Source: Actinoplanes sp. TFC3 (GTDB lineage Bacteria > Actinomycetota > Actinomycetes > Mycobacteriales > Micromonosporaceae). Taken from it: DNA of 64,000 bases. The stretch is taken from positions 428,998 through 492,997 of the forward strand of contig NZ_LOJP01000001.1 of NCBI RefSeq assembly GCF_001553785.1, in the 5' to 3' direction. Positions 41,524-50,278 of this stretch are shown here, in pieces; the stretch's first letter is position 1, and each line of letters begins with the position of its first letter. The translations under genes were made by a program, and so were the position numbers. Under the pieces are notes generated by a model. The model made no database searches and was not told where the DNA came from. It worked only from the letters and a program-made list of their open reading frames with translations.

Positions 41524-41856
41524 GTTCCGTTACCTTTCAGTGCGCCCTAGCGGGCCCACGGTTAGCAGTCCTACCTTGCGGTGAGACGGTCCCGGTCTTG
41601 CCCGCGGGTGCGGAGCCGGGTTGACGCTTAGGAACCAGGTCATGGGCGGCCCGCGGTTTGGCCGCAGACAGCTGCCAGTGCCGGGATGGACGCCGCTCGA
41701 CTCGGCGATCCGGTTCGGCCTGACGCGACGGCGTGGGGGCAGCGAGCCGGCTGAACCGCCTGTGCTGGTCGACCACGATCCTCACCAACCCTTCTGCCCT
41801 CATCAATCCTCGTCCGGATGCGGGCCGGGCGCTGTGCGCCCGGCCCGTCGTTCGCG
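41524..41856 (-). terminator. Intergenic region with hairpin after the GH2-AbfB gene
   Basis: 333 bp between the GH2 stop and the ATPase start. A perfect 10-bp hairpin GGGCCGGGCG-CTGTG-CGCCCGGCCC (41822-41846) lies 10 bp after the GH2 stop and could end or stabilise that transcript. It has no T-run. An 89-residue minus-strand reading (41537-41806) looks like a shadow. No separate promoter for the ATPase is evident. Confidence 0.6.
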
Positions 41857-44613
41857 CTACCCCAGCGGGGTGGCGTTGTTCCAGGTGGCGTCGGCCGCGA
41901 AGCTGCCCGGGTTGTCCCAGGTGTTGCCGCCGCCGTTGGTGGCGACGTAGACCGCTTCGCCGTAATGCCGCCAGAAGTAGCCGGGGTAGTTGAACGACTC
42001 GAGCGAGACGTTGCCGCTACCCCCGTTCAGCGCGGGCTGCGCGCAGAAGGTGGCGTCTTGCTGGAAGGTGGTGGTGCCGTCGTTCGACGCCTTCTGCAGC
42101 CGGTAGCTGGCGTGCCGCAGGTACTGACCCGGGTAGTTGACCGACTCGAAGGAGAAGCAGCTCGAATCGGCGAACCCGGCCCGTACGGTGAAGGTGGCGT
42201 CAGCACGGTCGGTCGCCGCGCTGCCGGTGCCGATCACGTCGGTACGGGCGAGCCCTTCCCTGTGCCGCAGGTAGCGGGTGTCGAAGCCGGGAGTGGTGAC
42301 GCGGAACGAGCGGTTCTGCCCGACGGTCAGGTCGGCGCCGCTCTTCCACAGCGCCGGCGAGACGGCCCAGGTGGCGTCGTCGTTGAACGAGCCGCCGGTG
42401 TTGGCGTCCATCCAGACTTCGCTGTTGCGGTGCCGCATGTAGTAGCCGGCCATGTTGTAGGCCTCCAGCGAGGTGCCGCCTCCGGACAAGCCTGGCCGCG
42501 CGCAGAACGTGGCATCGGCGTTGTAGGTGCTGCCGCCGTCGTTGGCTTCCTTGTAGACCCGGTACGCGCGGTGCCGCAGATACTGGCCCGGGAAGTTGCG
42601 CGACTCGAAGGAGTAGCAACTGCTGCTGGCCAGGCCGGGGCGGACGTAGAAGGTGGCGTCCTGCCGGTCGGTGGCGGCGCTGCTGGCGCTGATGGCATCG
42701 GTACGGGCAGCGCCCTCGCGGTGCCGCAGGTAGTTGCCGGTGTAGCCGGGCGTGGTCACCCGCAGGCTGGCCAGCTTGTTCGTCGACAGCGTGGTGCCGT
42801 TGGCCGCCCCGAGCACGCGCAGGTTGACCTCGCGCACCCGGGCGAAGTCCATCTTCTGCACCTGCCGGTCGTAGGTGAAGAAGCCGTTGAGCTCCTCCTC
42901 CACGTCGGTCGGCTCGGTGTAGACGCTGCCGGAGAGCCCGTTGCCGTTGATCAGGTCGACCAGCTTGCCCGTGATCTGGACGTACCGGCTGGTCAGGGCG
43001 TTGCTGTCGGGCAGCCACTCGTAGGCGAACTTGCCCGCGGTGGGCCACTCGTGACCGGCCACGCGCAGCCCGAGCCCGCCGTACTCGCCGTTCACTGCGA
43101 TCCGGGTGGCGCTGGGGGCGCGGGTGATGCCGGGGCCGACGTACATGTGATCGTCGATGACGTCGCCGTTGCCCGGGTCGGGGTCGGAGTCGCAGCAGTT
43201 GGAACCCGAGTTGTGGTTGACCAGCCGGGTCGAGTCCCAGCTCTTCACCAGGTCGGCGATGCGGCCGGCGTCGTACTCGCCCCAGCCCTCGTTGAACGGC
43301 ACCCACTGCACGATCGAGGTGATGCCCTTGTGCTCGTCGACGAGTTCCTTGAGCTCCTTCTCGTAGCGGGTGCGCCCGATCGCCGAGGGCTCCTTGCCGC
43401 TGCCCAGCGCCGGCATGTCCTGCCACACCATCAGCCCGAGACGGTCGGCCCAGTAGAACCAGCGGTCGCTCTCCACCTTGATGTGCTTGCGGACCATGTT
43501 GAAGCCGAGCGCCTTCTGCTGCTCCAGATCGAAGCGCAGCGCGGCGTCGGTGGGCGCGGTGGAGATGCCGTCGGGCCAGTAACCCTGGTCCAGCGTGCCG
43601 AGCTGGTAGACGAACCTGCCGTTGAGGGTGGGGCGCAGGACTCCGCCGAGCATCGCCATGCCGAGCGAGCGCATGCCGAAGTAGCCGCCCACCGCGTCAC
43701 CGCTGGCGAGGGTGACCTTGAGGTCGTACAGGAAGGGATCGCTGGGGGTCCAGAGGTGCGCGTTCGGGACCGAGATCCGGAATGACGATCCAACGGTGCC
43801 GGTGGCCGTGCCGGCCACAGTGCCGCCGGAGAGGACCTGCGCGGTGACGGACTGGCCGCTGGCGTTGGCCGCCTGCACGATGAGGTCGAGGCCGCCCGCG
43901 GAGACGTTCGGGGTGGTGTCGAGGCGGGTGATGCGCGCCGGGTTCGTCGGTTCCAGCCACACGGTCTGCCAGATGCCCGAGTACGGCGTGTACATGATGC
44001 CGCCGCGGTTGATGCGCTGCTTGCCGACCGGGATGTCCTGGCCCTCGGTGGGATCCCAGACGCCGACGATGATCTCGTTGGAGCCTGAGCGAAGAGCGCT
44101 GGTGATGTCGTACGAGAACTTGTCGTACCCGCCCTCGTGCGTGCCCAGCAGCGTGCCGTTCACCCACACCTTCGACTGCCAGTCGACTGCGCCAAAGTTG
44201 AGCTGCACGTTCTTGCCGGACCAGCCGGTCGGGACGGTGAAGGTGCGGCGGTAGTACGAGTAGTCCTGACGCCGCATGATCCCGCTGAGGGCGCTTTCGA
44301 TGGGGTACGGGACCAGGATCTCCTCGCCCAGGTTCTGGTTGACCGGGGGAGTGTTGAGGTTCGAGGTGCCCGCGAACTGCCAGATGCCGTTGAGGCTCTG
44401 CCAGTCGGGGCGGGTCAGCTGCGGGCGGGGGTACTCCGGCAGCGGGTTGGTGGTCGACACCTGGTTCGTCCAGGGGGTGCTGAGCGGGGGTGTCTTGGGG
44501 GCGAACGCCGAGGCGGGGCCGGCGGGCGCCACGAGGGCGCCGATGGTGGCCGTCAGGGCCGCGGTGATCACGGCGAGCAGCCGTCGCCAGGGTCTGCGGT
44601 GGTGTTCGGTCAC
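41857..44613 (-). CDS. Secreted GH2-family glycosidase with two C-terminal AbfB (CBM42-type) domains
   Basis: A 918-residue exported enzyme. The signal peptide runs to about residue 37. GH2 sugar-binding, sandwich and TIM-barrel parts span 50-600, with the acid/base Glu in VPFNEGWGEYD (E442) and the nucleophile Glu in AVNGEYGG (E510). Residues 612-765 and 770-915 are two beta-trefoil AbfB domains with YLRHREG, QYLRHRAYRV and DATFCARPGL repeats, which bind arabinofuranose-type side chains. GTG 44613 has AAGGAGAA 7 nt upstream. It lies between the importer's binding-protein and ATPase genes, so its product is probably the imported sugar; a galactofuranosidase or arabinosidase role is inferred. 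Confidence 0.88.
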   Translation of the reverse strand: MTEHHRRPWRRLLAVITAALTATIGALVAPAGPASAFAPKTPPLSTPWTNQVSTTNPLPEYPRPQLTRPDWQSLNGIWQFAGTSNLNTPPVNQNLGEEILVPYPIESALSGIMRRQDYSYYRRTFTVPTGWSGKNVQLNFGAVDWQSKVWVNGTLLGTHEGGYDKFSYDITSALRSGSNEIIVGVWDPTEGQDIPVGKQRINRGGIMYTPYSGIWQTVWLEPTNPARITRLDTTPNVSAGGLDLIVQAANASGQSVTAQVLSGGTVAGTATGTVGSSFRISVPNAHLWTPSDPFLYDLKVTLASGDAVGGYFGMRSLGMAMLGGVLRPTLNGRFVYQLGTLDQGYWPDGISTAPTDAALRFDLEQQKALGFNMVRKHIKVESDRWFYWADRLGLMVWQDMPALGSGKEPSAIGRTRYEKELKELVDEHKGITSIVQWVPFNEGWGEYDAGRIADLVKSWDSTRLVNHNSGSNCCDSDPDPGNGDVIDDHMYVGPGITRAPSATRIAVNGEYGGLGLRVAGHEWPTAGKFAYEWLPDSNALTSRYVQITGKLVDLINGNGLSGSVYTEPTDVEEELNGFFTYDRQVQKMDFARVREVNLRVLGAANGTTLSTNKLASLRVTTPGYTGNYLRHREGAARTDAISASSAATDRQDATFYVRPGLASSSCYSFESRNFPGQYLRHRAYRVYKEANDGGSTYNADATFCARPGLSGGGTSLEAYNMAGYYMRHRNSEVWMDANTGGSFNDDATWAVSPALWKSGADLTVGQNRSFRVTTPGFDTRYLRHREGLARTDVIGTGSAATDRADATFTVRAGFADSSCFSFESVNYPGQYLRHASYRLQKASNDGTTTFQQDATFCAQPALNGGSGNVSLESFNYPGYFWRHYGEAVYVATNGGGNTWDNPGSFAADATWNNATPLG

Positions 44614-45073
44614 GGTGCTTCTCCTTCGCCAGGAGCTGCGGGGATGGGAGCCGGCGACCCGGGATCGGGGGAGGGAGTCACCAGTGTGAAAACACATAGT
44701 GACGGTCGTGAACATCACAAGCAATAGACGAACACCAATGAACACCGAATCAACCCAACCGCACAACCAACCCGACGCCTCGCCCCCGGCCAGGGGTTTT
44801 CGAGGGGTCTGTCGACGGTGGAAGCACGTCTTGCGCGAGGTCCAGGTCTTGCTGCGGGCGGGGCCTTGACGCCCCGCCCGCCCTTCTGCCGTGCAGTGCA
44901 CCTGATCGGCTCAGTCGCCCGTGCCCCCTGGTGCCGAGTACCCCCTGTACTGCGCCGCTCGCGCCGAGGGTGCCGAAACGGACTGGGCTCCTCTTGCCGT
45001 GGTCCGTTTCGGTGCCCTCGATGCGAGCTCCGGGGGGCGCGGTGCCCCGCCCAGCGAAGGCGAGGCAAGAAAC
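44614..45073. other. 460-bp region with large hairpins between binding-protein and GH2 genes
   Basis: No gene seen. An 11-bp perfect stem GCGGGCGGGGC / GCCCCGCCCGC (44854-44881) and a long stem of 19-nt arms with 17 matches (44965-44983 with 45002-45020) follow the binding-protein stop. On the minus strand nearer the GH2 gene, TGTTC occurs three times in about 35 bp (TGTTCATTGG, TGTTCGTC, TGTTCACG), possibly a repressor site. Confidence 0.55.
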
Positions 45074-46165
45074 TCAGTAGGCGCTGTTCAGGTCGGCCTT
45101 GGCGTTCGTCTCGTCGTACTCGCGGTCGCTGATGATGATGTCCTCGGGGATCGGCTCACCGTCGAAGAACTTGGTGGCCGTCTGGAAGGCGAGCGGGCCG
45201 AAGCGCGGGTTGCTCTCGATCACGGCGTTGATCCAGCCGTCGGCGATGCCCTGCACCGCTCCCTTCGTACCGTCGATCGAGACGATCTTGACGTCGCCCT
45301 TTTGCTTGCCGGCGCCCTTCAGCGCGACCTCGGCACCCAGCGCCATCTCGTCGTTCTCGGCGTAGATGCCGTTGATGTCGCCGTTGGACTGCAGCAGCTG
45401 CTCGGTGACCTTCTGGCCCTCCTCGCGGGAGAACTGACCGGTCTGCTCGAACGTGATCTTGATTTCCGGGGCGACCTTGGCGATCTGGTCCTTGAAGCCC
45501 TTGGTGCGCAGTGTGGTCACGTTGTTACCGGGGGCGCCGAGCAAGATCGCTACCGAGCCCTTGTTGCCCATCGCAGCGGCCATCTTGTCGGCGGCGCGCT
45601 GGCCCTGCTTCTCGAAGTCCGAACCGATGAAGGTCAGGTAGTCGGTGCAGGAGGTGGCGTTGATCTTGCGGTCGATCGTGATGATCGGGATCTTCTTGGC
45701 CGACGCCTTGGCGAAGACCGAATCCCAGCCGTCGGAGTTCAGCGGCGCGATGACCAGTAGCTGGACGCCCGAGTCGATCATCTGCTCGACGTCGGCGATC
45801 TGCTTGTTGAACTGCGAGTTCGCGTTCGCGGTCTGCAGGTTGCCCGACGGGATGCCGACCTTCGCGGCCTCATCCTTGATGGACTGCGTCTCGGCGATGC
45901 GGAACGGGTTCGCCTCCTTCTCCGACTGGGAGAAGCCGACCTTGGCGGTCTTGAGGTCGATCTTGGTGCCGCCGAACTGCTCCAGCGTGCAGGACTTCGC
46001 ACCGGGGGCGGCCGACTCGACAACCTGGGCACCCGCAGACGCGTTGCCGCCGCTGGTCGCGGCGGGCGTGTCGCTGTCCTCGGACTTGGCGCACGCGCTG
46101 AGGAGTAACAACGTCGAACTCATGGCGATGATCGCCGGCTTCCAGCGGCCCGATGTGGCGCTCAT
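45074..46165 (-). CDS. Sugar ABC transporter substrate-binding lipoprotein (YtfQ-like)
   Basis: A 363-residue periplasmic-binding-type lipoprotein. The signal ends in STLLLLSAC, the lipobox Cys near residue 25. The mature part follows YtfQ: KVGFSQSEKEANPFRIAET, LLVIAPLNSDGWDSVF, PIITIDRKINA, QTGQFSREEGQKVTEQLL, YAENDEMALGAEVALK and VSIDGTKGAVQGIADG. ATG 46165 has GGAG 9 nt upstream. It is first in the importer cluster and should be the most abundant product, which suits the strong hairpins behind it. Confidence 0.92.
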   Translation of the reverse strand: MSATSGRWKPAIIAMSSTLLLLSACAKSEDSDTPAATSGGNASAGAQVVESAAPGAKSCTLEQFGGTKIDLKTAKVGFSQSEKEANPFRIAETQSIKDEAAKVGIPSGNLQTANANSQFNKQIADVEQMIDSGVQLLVIAPLNSDGWDSVFAKASAKKIPIITIDRKINATSCTDYLTFIGSDFEKQGQRAADKMAAAMGNKGSVAILLGAPGNNVTTLRTKGFKDQIAKVAPEIKITFEQTGQFSREEGQKVTEQLLQSNGDINGIYAENDEMALGAEVALKGAGKQKGDVKIVSIDGTKGAVQGIADGWINAVIESNPRFGPLAFQTATKFFDGEPIPEDIIISDREYDETNAKADLNSAY

Positions 46166-46504
46166 GGCGGGTGCTCCTTCATTGATGCCGGGCAGGCCCG
46201 GTGCATAGAAGATGATCTTGCTATCAACCCTTAACGATCCGGAAACACATTCACGCACTCTCGAACTTTTTTTGTCAAGGTCATCGACGTGATCAATCAA
46301 AAACGAACGCAACGGCGCGTGGCTGGATCGGTGCAGACAGGGGTAAAGGCAGCTCAAACGATGCCGTGGGGGACGCGCAAGGGTGTGCTGGCTTTTTTCA
46401 GGACGCGATTCAGCACATGTGATCGCTCACAGTAGACAAAGCTCGCACATGGGGGTGTTCGTTTCTGTAGGCCCGCTGCGGCCGCGACCAGGGCGCCGGC
46501 GCGG
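46166..46504 (-). promoter_or_regulatory. Upstream region of the sugar importer
   Basis: 339 bp without a gene. On the minus strand TTGACA lies at 46278-46273 beside an A7 tract, with GTGAAT about 18 nt on as a weak -10. Further up, TGTGA-TCGC-TCACA (46418-46431) is a perfect inverted repeat of unknown role. The importer start is at 46165. No regulator gene is adjacent. Confidence 0.5.
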
Positions 46505-47239
46505 TCAGCCTGGGGAGGCGGCCGGGATCAGGGCTGCTGATTGGAACAGTAGGGCCAGGGCCCGGTGCTCGGCTGCCGGATCCGGCGCCGGTAGGCCGGA
46601 CGCGGCTCGGATGTGGGCGAGCAGGCCGGGCTCCGGAGCCAGCCGGTAGGCCCGCAGATAGTAGGCGACCGATTCGGTCCAGAGCCAGTGACCATCGGTC
46701 CGGTAGCTCATCGGTACGACCTCGCCGCGGGCCGGCTCCACCACGTCGGTCAGCCGGGCTCCGGTGGCGAGCACCGGGGCGCCCGCCTCCAGATAGCAGG
46801 CCACCTCTTCAAGATCATCGCTGAGCTGCTCGTGGCCGGGGTCGAAGCGGGCGCCGGTGGCATCGACGACATCGAAAACCCTCGCCACGTGCAGCGCCGG
46901 GGCCTCGGCAGTCATCCAGAGCAGGGCGCCGGCGTTACGAGCGGATCGGGTCGGCTGCTGTGGTTCGGTGCCCTGGGCGTACACCTCGATGGGAATGTCA
47001 CCGAGTCCGCTCATGATCAGCGGGTCGGCCGTCTCGAGGACGTAGGTGCGGGCCGGTTCCTGACCCGGGGTCAGCCGCCAGGCCCGCCACAGCGCCACCG
47101 CTCCGGGACGCTGGCTTACCGCCTGAACGACCGCGGCATCCACCTCGTTACTCAGCTCGCGCCCGACCAGGTCCAGCAGCGGCGGCACGTGGCCCCCGAA
47201 GGTGCGCTGATCCGGCAGCGCCGGGACGAACACCGTCAC
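46505..47239 (-). CDS. Type A paralogue of a type VII secretion-associated gene block
   Basis: A 244-residue protein not assigned to a characterised family. It is paralogous to the protein at 48512: both contain a segment like ALWRAWRLTP, then VVPMSYRTDGHWLW and SVAYYLRAYRLAPEPGLLAH near the C-terminus. There is no signal or membrane segment. GTG 47239 overlaps the stop of the preceding gene (GTGA), which fixes the start. It is last in a four-gene block. I recognise similar proteins only as companions of type VII secretion/WXG100 loci; function is unknown. Confidence 0.75.
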   Translation of the reverse strand: MTVFVPALPDQRTFGGHVPPLLDLVGRELSNEVDAAVVQAVSQRPGAVALWRAWRLTPGQEPARTYVLETADPLIMSGLGDIPIEVYAQGTEPQQPTRSARNAGALLWMTAEAPALHVARVFDVVDATGARFDPGHEQLSDDLEEVACYLEAGAPVLATGARLTDVVEPARGEVVPMSYRTDGHWLWTESVAYYLRAYRLAPEPGLLAHIRAASGLPAPDPAAEHRALALLFQSAALIPAASPG

Positions 47240-47874
47240 CGCGCCGGTGCCGTCTCTACGGTCACCTCGGCCTCGTCGTCGCCCACCACCCACGGGATCA
47301 CCTGGAGGCCTTGGCCGGCCTGCTCCTCACGGAACGAGGCGTACGCGTCGGCCACCTCCTCGTCGCTCATGATGGCCGTCTCGCGCACGAAGTCACCGGT
47401 GAGCCGGAACGGCACCGGGCCGCCCGGGTTGAACAGCACGTCAACCCCGTCCGGGATCAGCGCCACCAGGGCCATCAGGTCCACCTGCTGCCAGTCCGGC
47501 GAGCTCACCCGGCGCTGCTGGGCGGCGCTGGTCGCGATCACCACGCAGCGCACGTCGTCGGGGGACTTGAGGATCAGCGGGCGGCCGTCGCCGTTGAGTG
47601 CGGCGGCGAGCAGGGCGTCGCGCATCATCACCTGCAACTGCTCGGCGCGTACCTGGCCCTGCATCGCCAGCCGCAGCATTGCGTCGAGGGGGTCGGTCAC
47701 CGAGTTGTCGTCGCGCGGCTCGTAGTCCGGGTTGCCGCGGAACGCGCCGACCGTGCCGTCCGCGTCGATCGGCCACAATCCGATCACCGCCTCCAGCGGG
47801 GGCACCTCGTCGCCGGGCTGCGGGCGCCAGTCCGGGTCCATCAGCAGGAAGTAGTTCTCCTGGTCCGGCTGCAT
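47236..47874 (-). CDS. Type B paralogue, type VII secretion system-associated protein
   Basis: A 212-residue protein. It starts QPDQENYFLLMDPDWRPQPG and contains IGLWPIDADGTVGAFRGNPD, NGDGRPLILKSPDDV, CVVIATSA and VDVLFNPGGPVPFRLTGDF. These match the type VII-associated SseB-like family by eye. ATG 47874 overlaps the previous stop as TGATG. It is about half identical to the next gene upstream (47874-48494). Cytosolic; function unknown. Confidence 0.75.
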   Translation of the reverse strand: MQPDQENYFLLMDPDWRPQPGDEVPPLEAVIGLWPIDADGTVGAFRGNPDYEPRDDNSVTDPLDAMLRLAMQGQVRAEQLQVMMRDALLAAALNGDGRPLILKSPDDVRCVVIATSAAQQRRVSSPDWQQVDLMALVALIPDGVDVLFNPGGPVPFRLTGDFVRETAIMSDEEVADAYASFREEQAGQGLQVIPWVVGDDEAEVTVETAPAR

Positions 47875-48494
47875 CAGTTGGATCCTTCCGTCTGCTCCGG
47901 CTGCCACGGCTCTACCGAGATGTCGCCCTCCGAACGGAACGACGTCCGGGCCGCGGTCAGCTCGTCGTCCTTCATCGCCGCGGTGGCGCGGATGAAGTCA
48001 CCGGTGAGCCGCACGGTGGCCGGTCCGCCCGGATTGAGCAGAACATCCACTTGGTCCGGTAGGGCGGCGACCACCTCGTCGAGATCGGCGCGGCGCCAAT
48101 CCGGTGACGCGATGCGCTCGCGGTGCGGGGTGCTGGTCGCGATGACGACGCACGGGACGCCGTCGGGGGACTTGCCGATCAGCGGCCGCCCGTCGCCGTT
48201 CATCGCCTGGTCGACCAGGCTGTCACGGAGCACGAGCTGCAGTTGTTCCATGCCGGCGTCGCCGCGTACGGTCAGGCGCAGCAGGGCGTCAACCGGGTCG
48301 GACGGCGAGTTCTCGTTCACCGGCCGGTACTGCGGGTTGCTGCGGAACCGGCCCACCGAGCCGTCCCCGGCCAGCGGCCACAACCCGACCACGGACTCGA
48401 ACGGCGGGGTGTCACCCTCGTGCTCGGGCAGCCATTCCGGATCCATGAGCAGGAAGAAGCTGTCCTCTTCGGGTGCCTCGGCGGGGCTGGTCAT
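47874..48494 (-). CDS. Type B paralogue, type VII secretion system-associated protein (second copy)
   Basis: A 206-residue protein with the same layout as its neighbour: FFLLMDPEWLPEHEG, VVGLWPLAGDGSVGRFRSNP, MNGDGRPLIGKSPDGVPCVV and VDVLLNPGGPATVRLTGDF. ATG 48494 has GGAGG 8 nt upstream, and the gene starts 17 bp after the previous stop. The pair probably arose by tandem duplication. Confidence 0.78.
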   Translation of the reverse strand: MTSPAEAPEEDSFFLLMDPEWLPEHEGDTPPFESVVGLWPLAGDGSVGRFRSNPQYRPVNENSPSDPVDALLRLTVRGDAGMEQLQLVLRDSLVDQAMNGDGRPLIGKSPDGVPCVVIATSTPHRERIASPDWRRADLDEVVAALPDQVDVLLNPGGPATVRLTGDFIRATAAMKDDELTAARTSFRSEGDISVEPWQPEQTEGSN

Positions 48495-48511
48495 CGTCCG
48501 ATCCTCCTGCG

Positions 48512-49483
48512 TCAGGCCGTCCGCGCGCCCACCGCGGGCCGCGGCTCGAACAATGCCGCCAGCGCGCGATGCTCGCCGACGATCGTGGGCTGCGGTGCGA
48601 CGAACCCGGCGGCCCGGATGTCCGCGAACAGCTCGGCGTCCGGGGCCAGGCCGTGGGTGCTCAGGTAGTACGCCACCGTGTCGGTCCACACCCAGCGTCC
48701 ATCGGTGCGGTAGCCCATCGGCACGACCGCGCCGCGCGAGGGCTCGATGATGTCGGTGGTGCGCTGCGTGGTGGCCATGATCGGGGAGCCGGCGGCGAGG
48801 TAGGACACGGCGCGGTCACGCTCCGGGCCGTCGACCCGCTCATGGTCGTCGTCGAACCGGGGTCCACCCGGGCCACCCCTGTCGAAGACCCGAGCGATGC
48901 GCACAGCGGGGAACTCGCCGGCCGCCCACACCAGGGCTGAGGCCGCTCGGGCCTGCACCTGGTAAGGCGGCGGCTCCACGGCCGAAGAGTACGTCTCCAC
49001 CTGCGGGTCAGCCAGGCCGGCCCGATCCAGGTCACGCATGACAGTCGCGCTCACGCCCGGAAGAAGGTGGGGGTCGGTCTCCATTTCGGCGACGTATACG
49101 CGTACCGGATGAACGGCTTGCGCGGCCCACTGCGGCGGCACCCGCCAGGAGCGCCAGAGGGCAATGGCCTGCGGGATCCGCGACAGCGACCGCACCGCGG
49201 CGCGATCAAGAGGATCGGTCAGCGGGCCAGACGTCAGATCTGTCACCGGTACGACCAAAGCAGCATCAGGATCGTGCGTGAAACTGTAAGCCGGCTCGGC
49301 CCGTAGCTGCGCGACCGCGTCGAGCGCCTTGGCCACCGGTTCGGTGAATCCCTCGGCCAGCACCAGCCGGGCCCGCGCCAGGACGTCGGCAGGCAGCCGG
49401 CCGGCCAGCCGCAGCAGCTCCCGATGCAGCCGGGCCACCTCGGCTTCGTGCTCCGTCATGCCGTCCTCGTCCGTGTCGCCCAT
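48512..49483 (-). CDS. Type A paralogue of the type VII secretion-associated block (first gene)
   Basis: A 323-residue protein. Residues 10-60 are helical (HEAEVARLHRELLRLAGRL). The rest matches the 46505 gene: AIALWRSWRVPP, EMETDPHLLPGVSATV, VVPMGYRTDGRWVW and VAYYLSTHGLAPDAELFADI. ATG 49483 was chosen; GTG 49516 and ATG 49459 are alternatives. It heads the four-gene operon. No known catalytic motif is visible. Confidence 0.72.
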   Translation of the reverse strand: MGDTDEDGMTEHEAEVARLHRELLRLAGRLPADVLARARLVLAEGFTEPVAKALDAVAQLRAEPAYSFTHDPDAALVVPVTDLTSGPLTDPLDRAAVRSLSRIPQAIALWRSWRVPPQWAAQAVHPVRVYVAEMETDPHLLPGVSATVMRDLDRAGLADPQVETYSSAVEPPPYQVQARAASALVWAAGEFPAVRIARVFDRGGPGGPRFDDDHERVDGPERDRAVSYLAAGSPIMATTQRTTDIIEPSRGAVVPMGYRTDGRWVWTDTVAYYLSTHGLAPDAELFADIRAAGFVAPQPTIVGEHRALAALFEPRPAVGARTA

Positions 49484-49558
49484 CAGGTGGCACCTATTCG
49501 ACCACGGTGTTCGCACCGGCCGGTCGGGGCCGCTGACAGGCGTGCCCCAACGGGCAGG

Positions 49559-50086
49559 TCAACTTTCCTTGATCCGGGTGTACTTGCCGTCTTCGACCCC
49601 GAAACGCCGGTATTCGCCGACAAACAGGCTGCCGGCGCTGGGGTTGGCCCGGAACGACCCGGTAGCCCCGTACACCTGCCCGGTGAAGCCGAACTGCCGC
49701 AGCCGTACCAGCAGGTCGTACCCGGAACCGGTCTTGTCCTTCGCGGTGTTCGAGCCGAGCACCACCACGACGGACGCCAGGCCGGAGCGGGAGTTCCGCA
49801 GGGCCCCGGAGGCCAGGACCAGGTCAGCCATCTGAGTGCCGGTGACAACTATGGGGGTACGGGTGGAGGTCGCGCCTTCCAGCTTGAACGAGGTGCTGGT
49901 CGCGGCGGCGTCGAGCCAGAACACCCGGGTGGGGCTCAGGCCGGAGCGGCCGCCCCAGGGAGTGGCGGTCGAGACGGCGGTGGTGCCGTGGCGGTCGTAC
50001 CGGGCGTAGTTGTCGTGGTTCGCGTCGACGGCGGTGACGAACTCCTCGATCAGGCGGCGGCCATAGGAGCCCTTCGCGAAGCCCAT
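49559..50086 (-). CDS. Hypothetical protein, probably a 5'-truncated remnant or orphan C-terminal module
   Basis: A 175-residue reading from the only ATG. Plausible protein sequence continues upstream (IPLEAVRNVVVRQNGKIIG) to about 50160, but no ATG, GTG or TTG occurs in frame before a stop, so the N-terminus seems lost. The visible part has DANHDNYARYDRHGTTAVST, a beta-rich middle and LVRLRQFGFTGQVYGATGSF near the end. No family is recognised. It directly precedes the type VII-associated block. It could be the C-terminus of a larger secreted or toxin-like protein. Confidence 0.5.
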   Translation of the reverse strand: MGFAKGSYGRRLIEEFVTAVDANHDNYARYDRHGTTAVSTATPWGGRSGLSPTRVFWLDAAATSTSFKLEGATSTRTPIVVTGTQMADLVLASGALRNSRSGLASVVVVLGSNTAKDKTGSGYDLLVRLRQFGFTGQVYGATGSFRANPSAGSLFVGEYRRFGVEDGKYTRIKES

Positions 50087-50167
50087 GCCGATGATCTTGC
50101 CGTTCTGGCGGACTACGACGTTGCGGACGGCTTCCAGGGGAATTGGGGGTGCGGGCTGTAGGGGGCG

Positions 50168-50278
50168 GTGCTCAACGTGGCAGTCGAACAGTGGTTGGAG
50201 CAGGACGGCGACCGGTCGCTGAGCGGGTTTGTCGACGACGCGGTCGCCGCGGTGCGGTCAGTGACCGCGGACCGGTAG
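50168..50278 (+). pseudogene. Remnant of a TetR-family C-terminus
   Basis: A 36-codon plus-strand reading (LNVAVEQWLEQDGDRSLSG, then FVDDAVAAVRSVTADR) is bounded upstream by an in-frame TAG at 50159. It looks like the last helix of a TetR regulator, with no DNA-binding part anywhere near. Its end overlaps the 3' end of the SMP-30 gene by 21 bp, as an intact convergent TetR gene would. Confidence 0.45.

Noticed and set aside
41537..41806. 89-residue minus-strand reading between GH2 and ATPase
   Set aside because: Arg/Pro-rich with no domain and a poor start; likely non-coding.
46418..46431. CRP site
   Set aside because: Arms match TGTGA/TCACA, but the gap is 4 nt rather than 6, so it is reported only as a palindrome.
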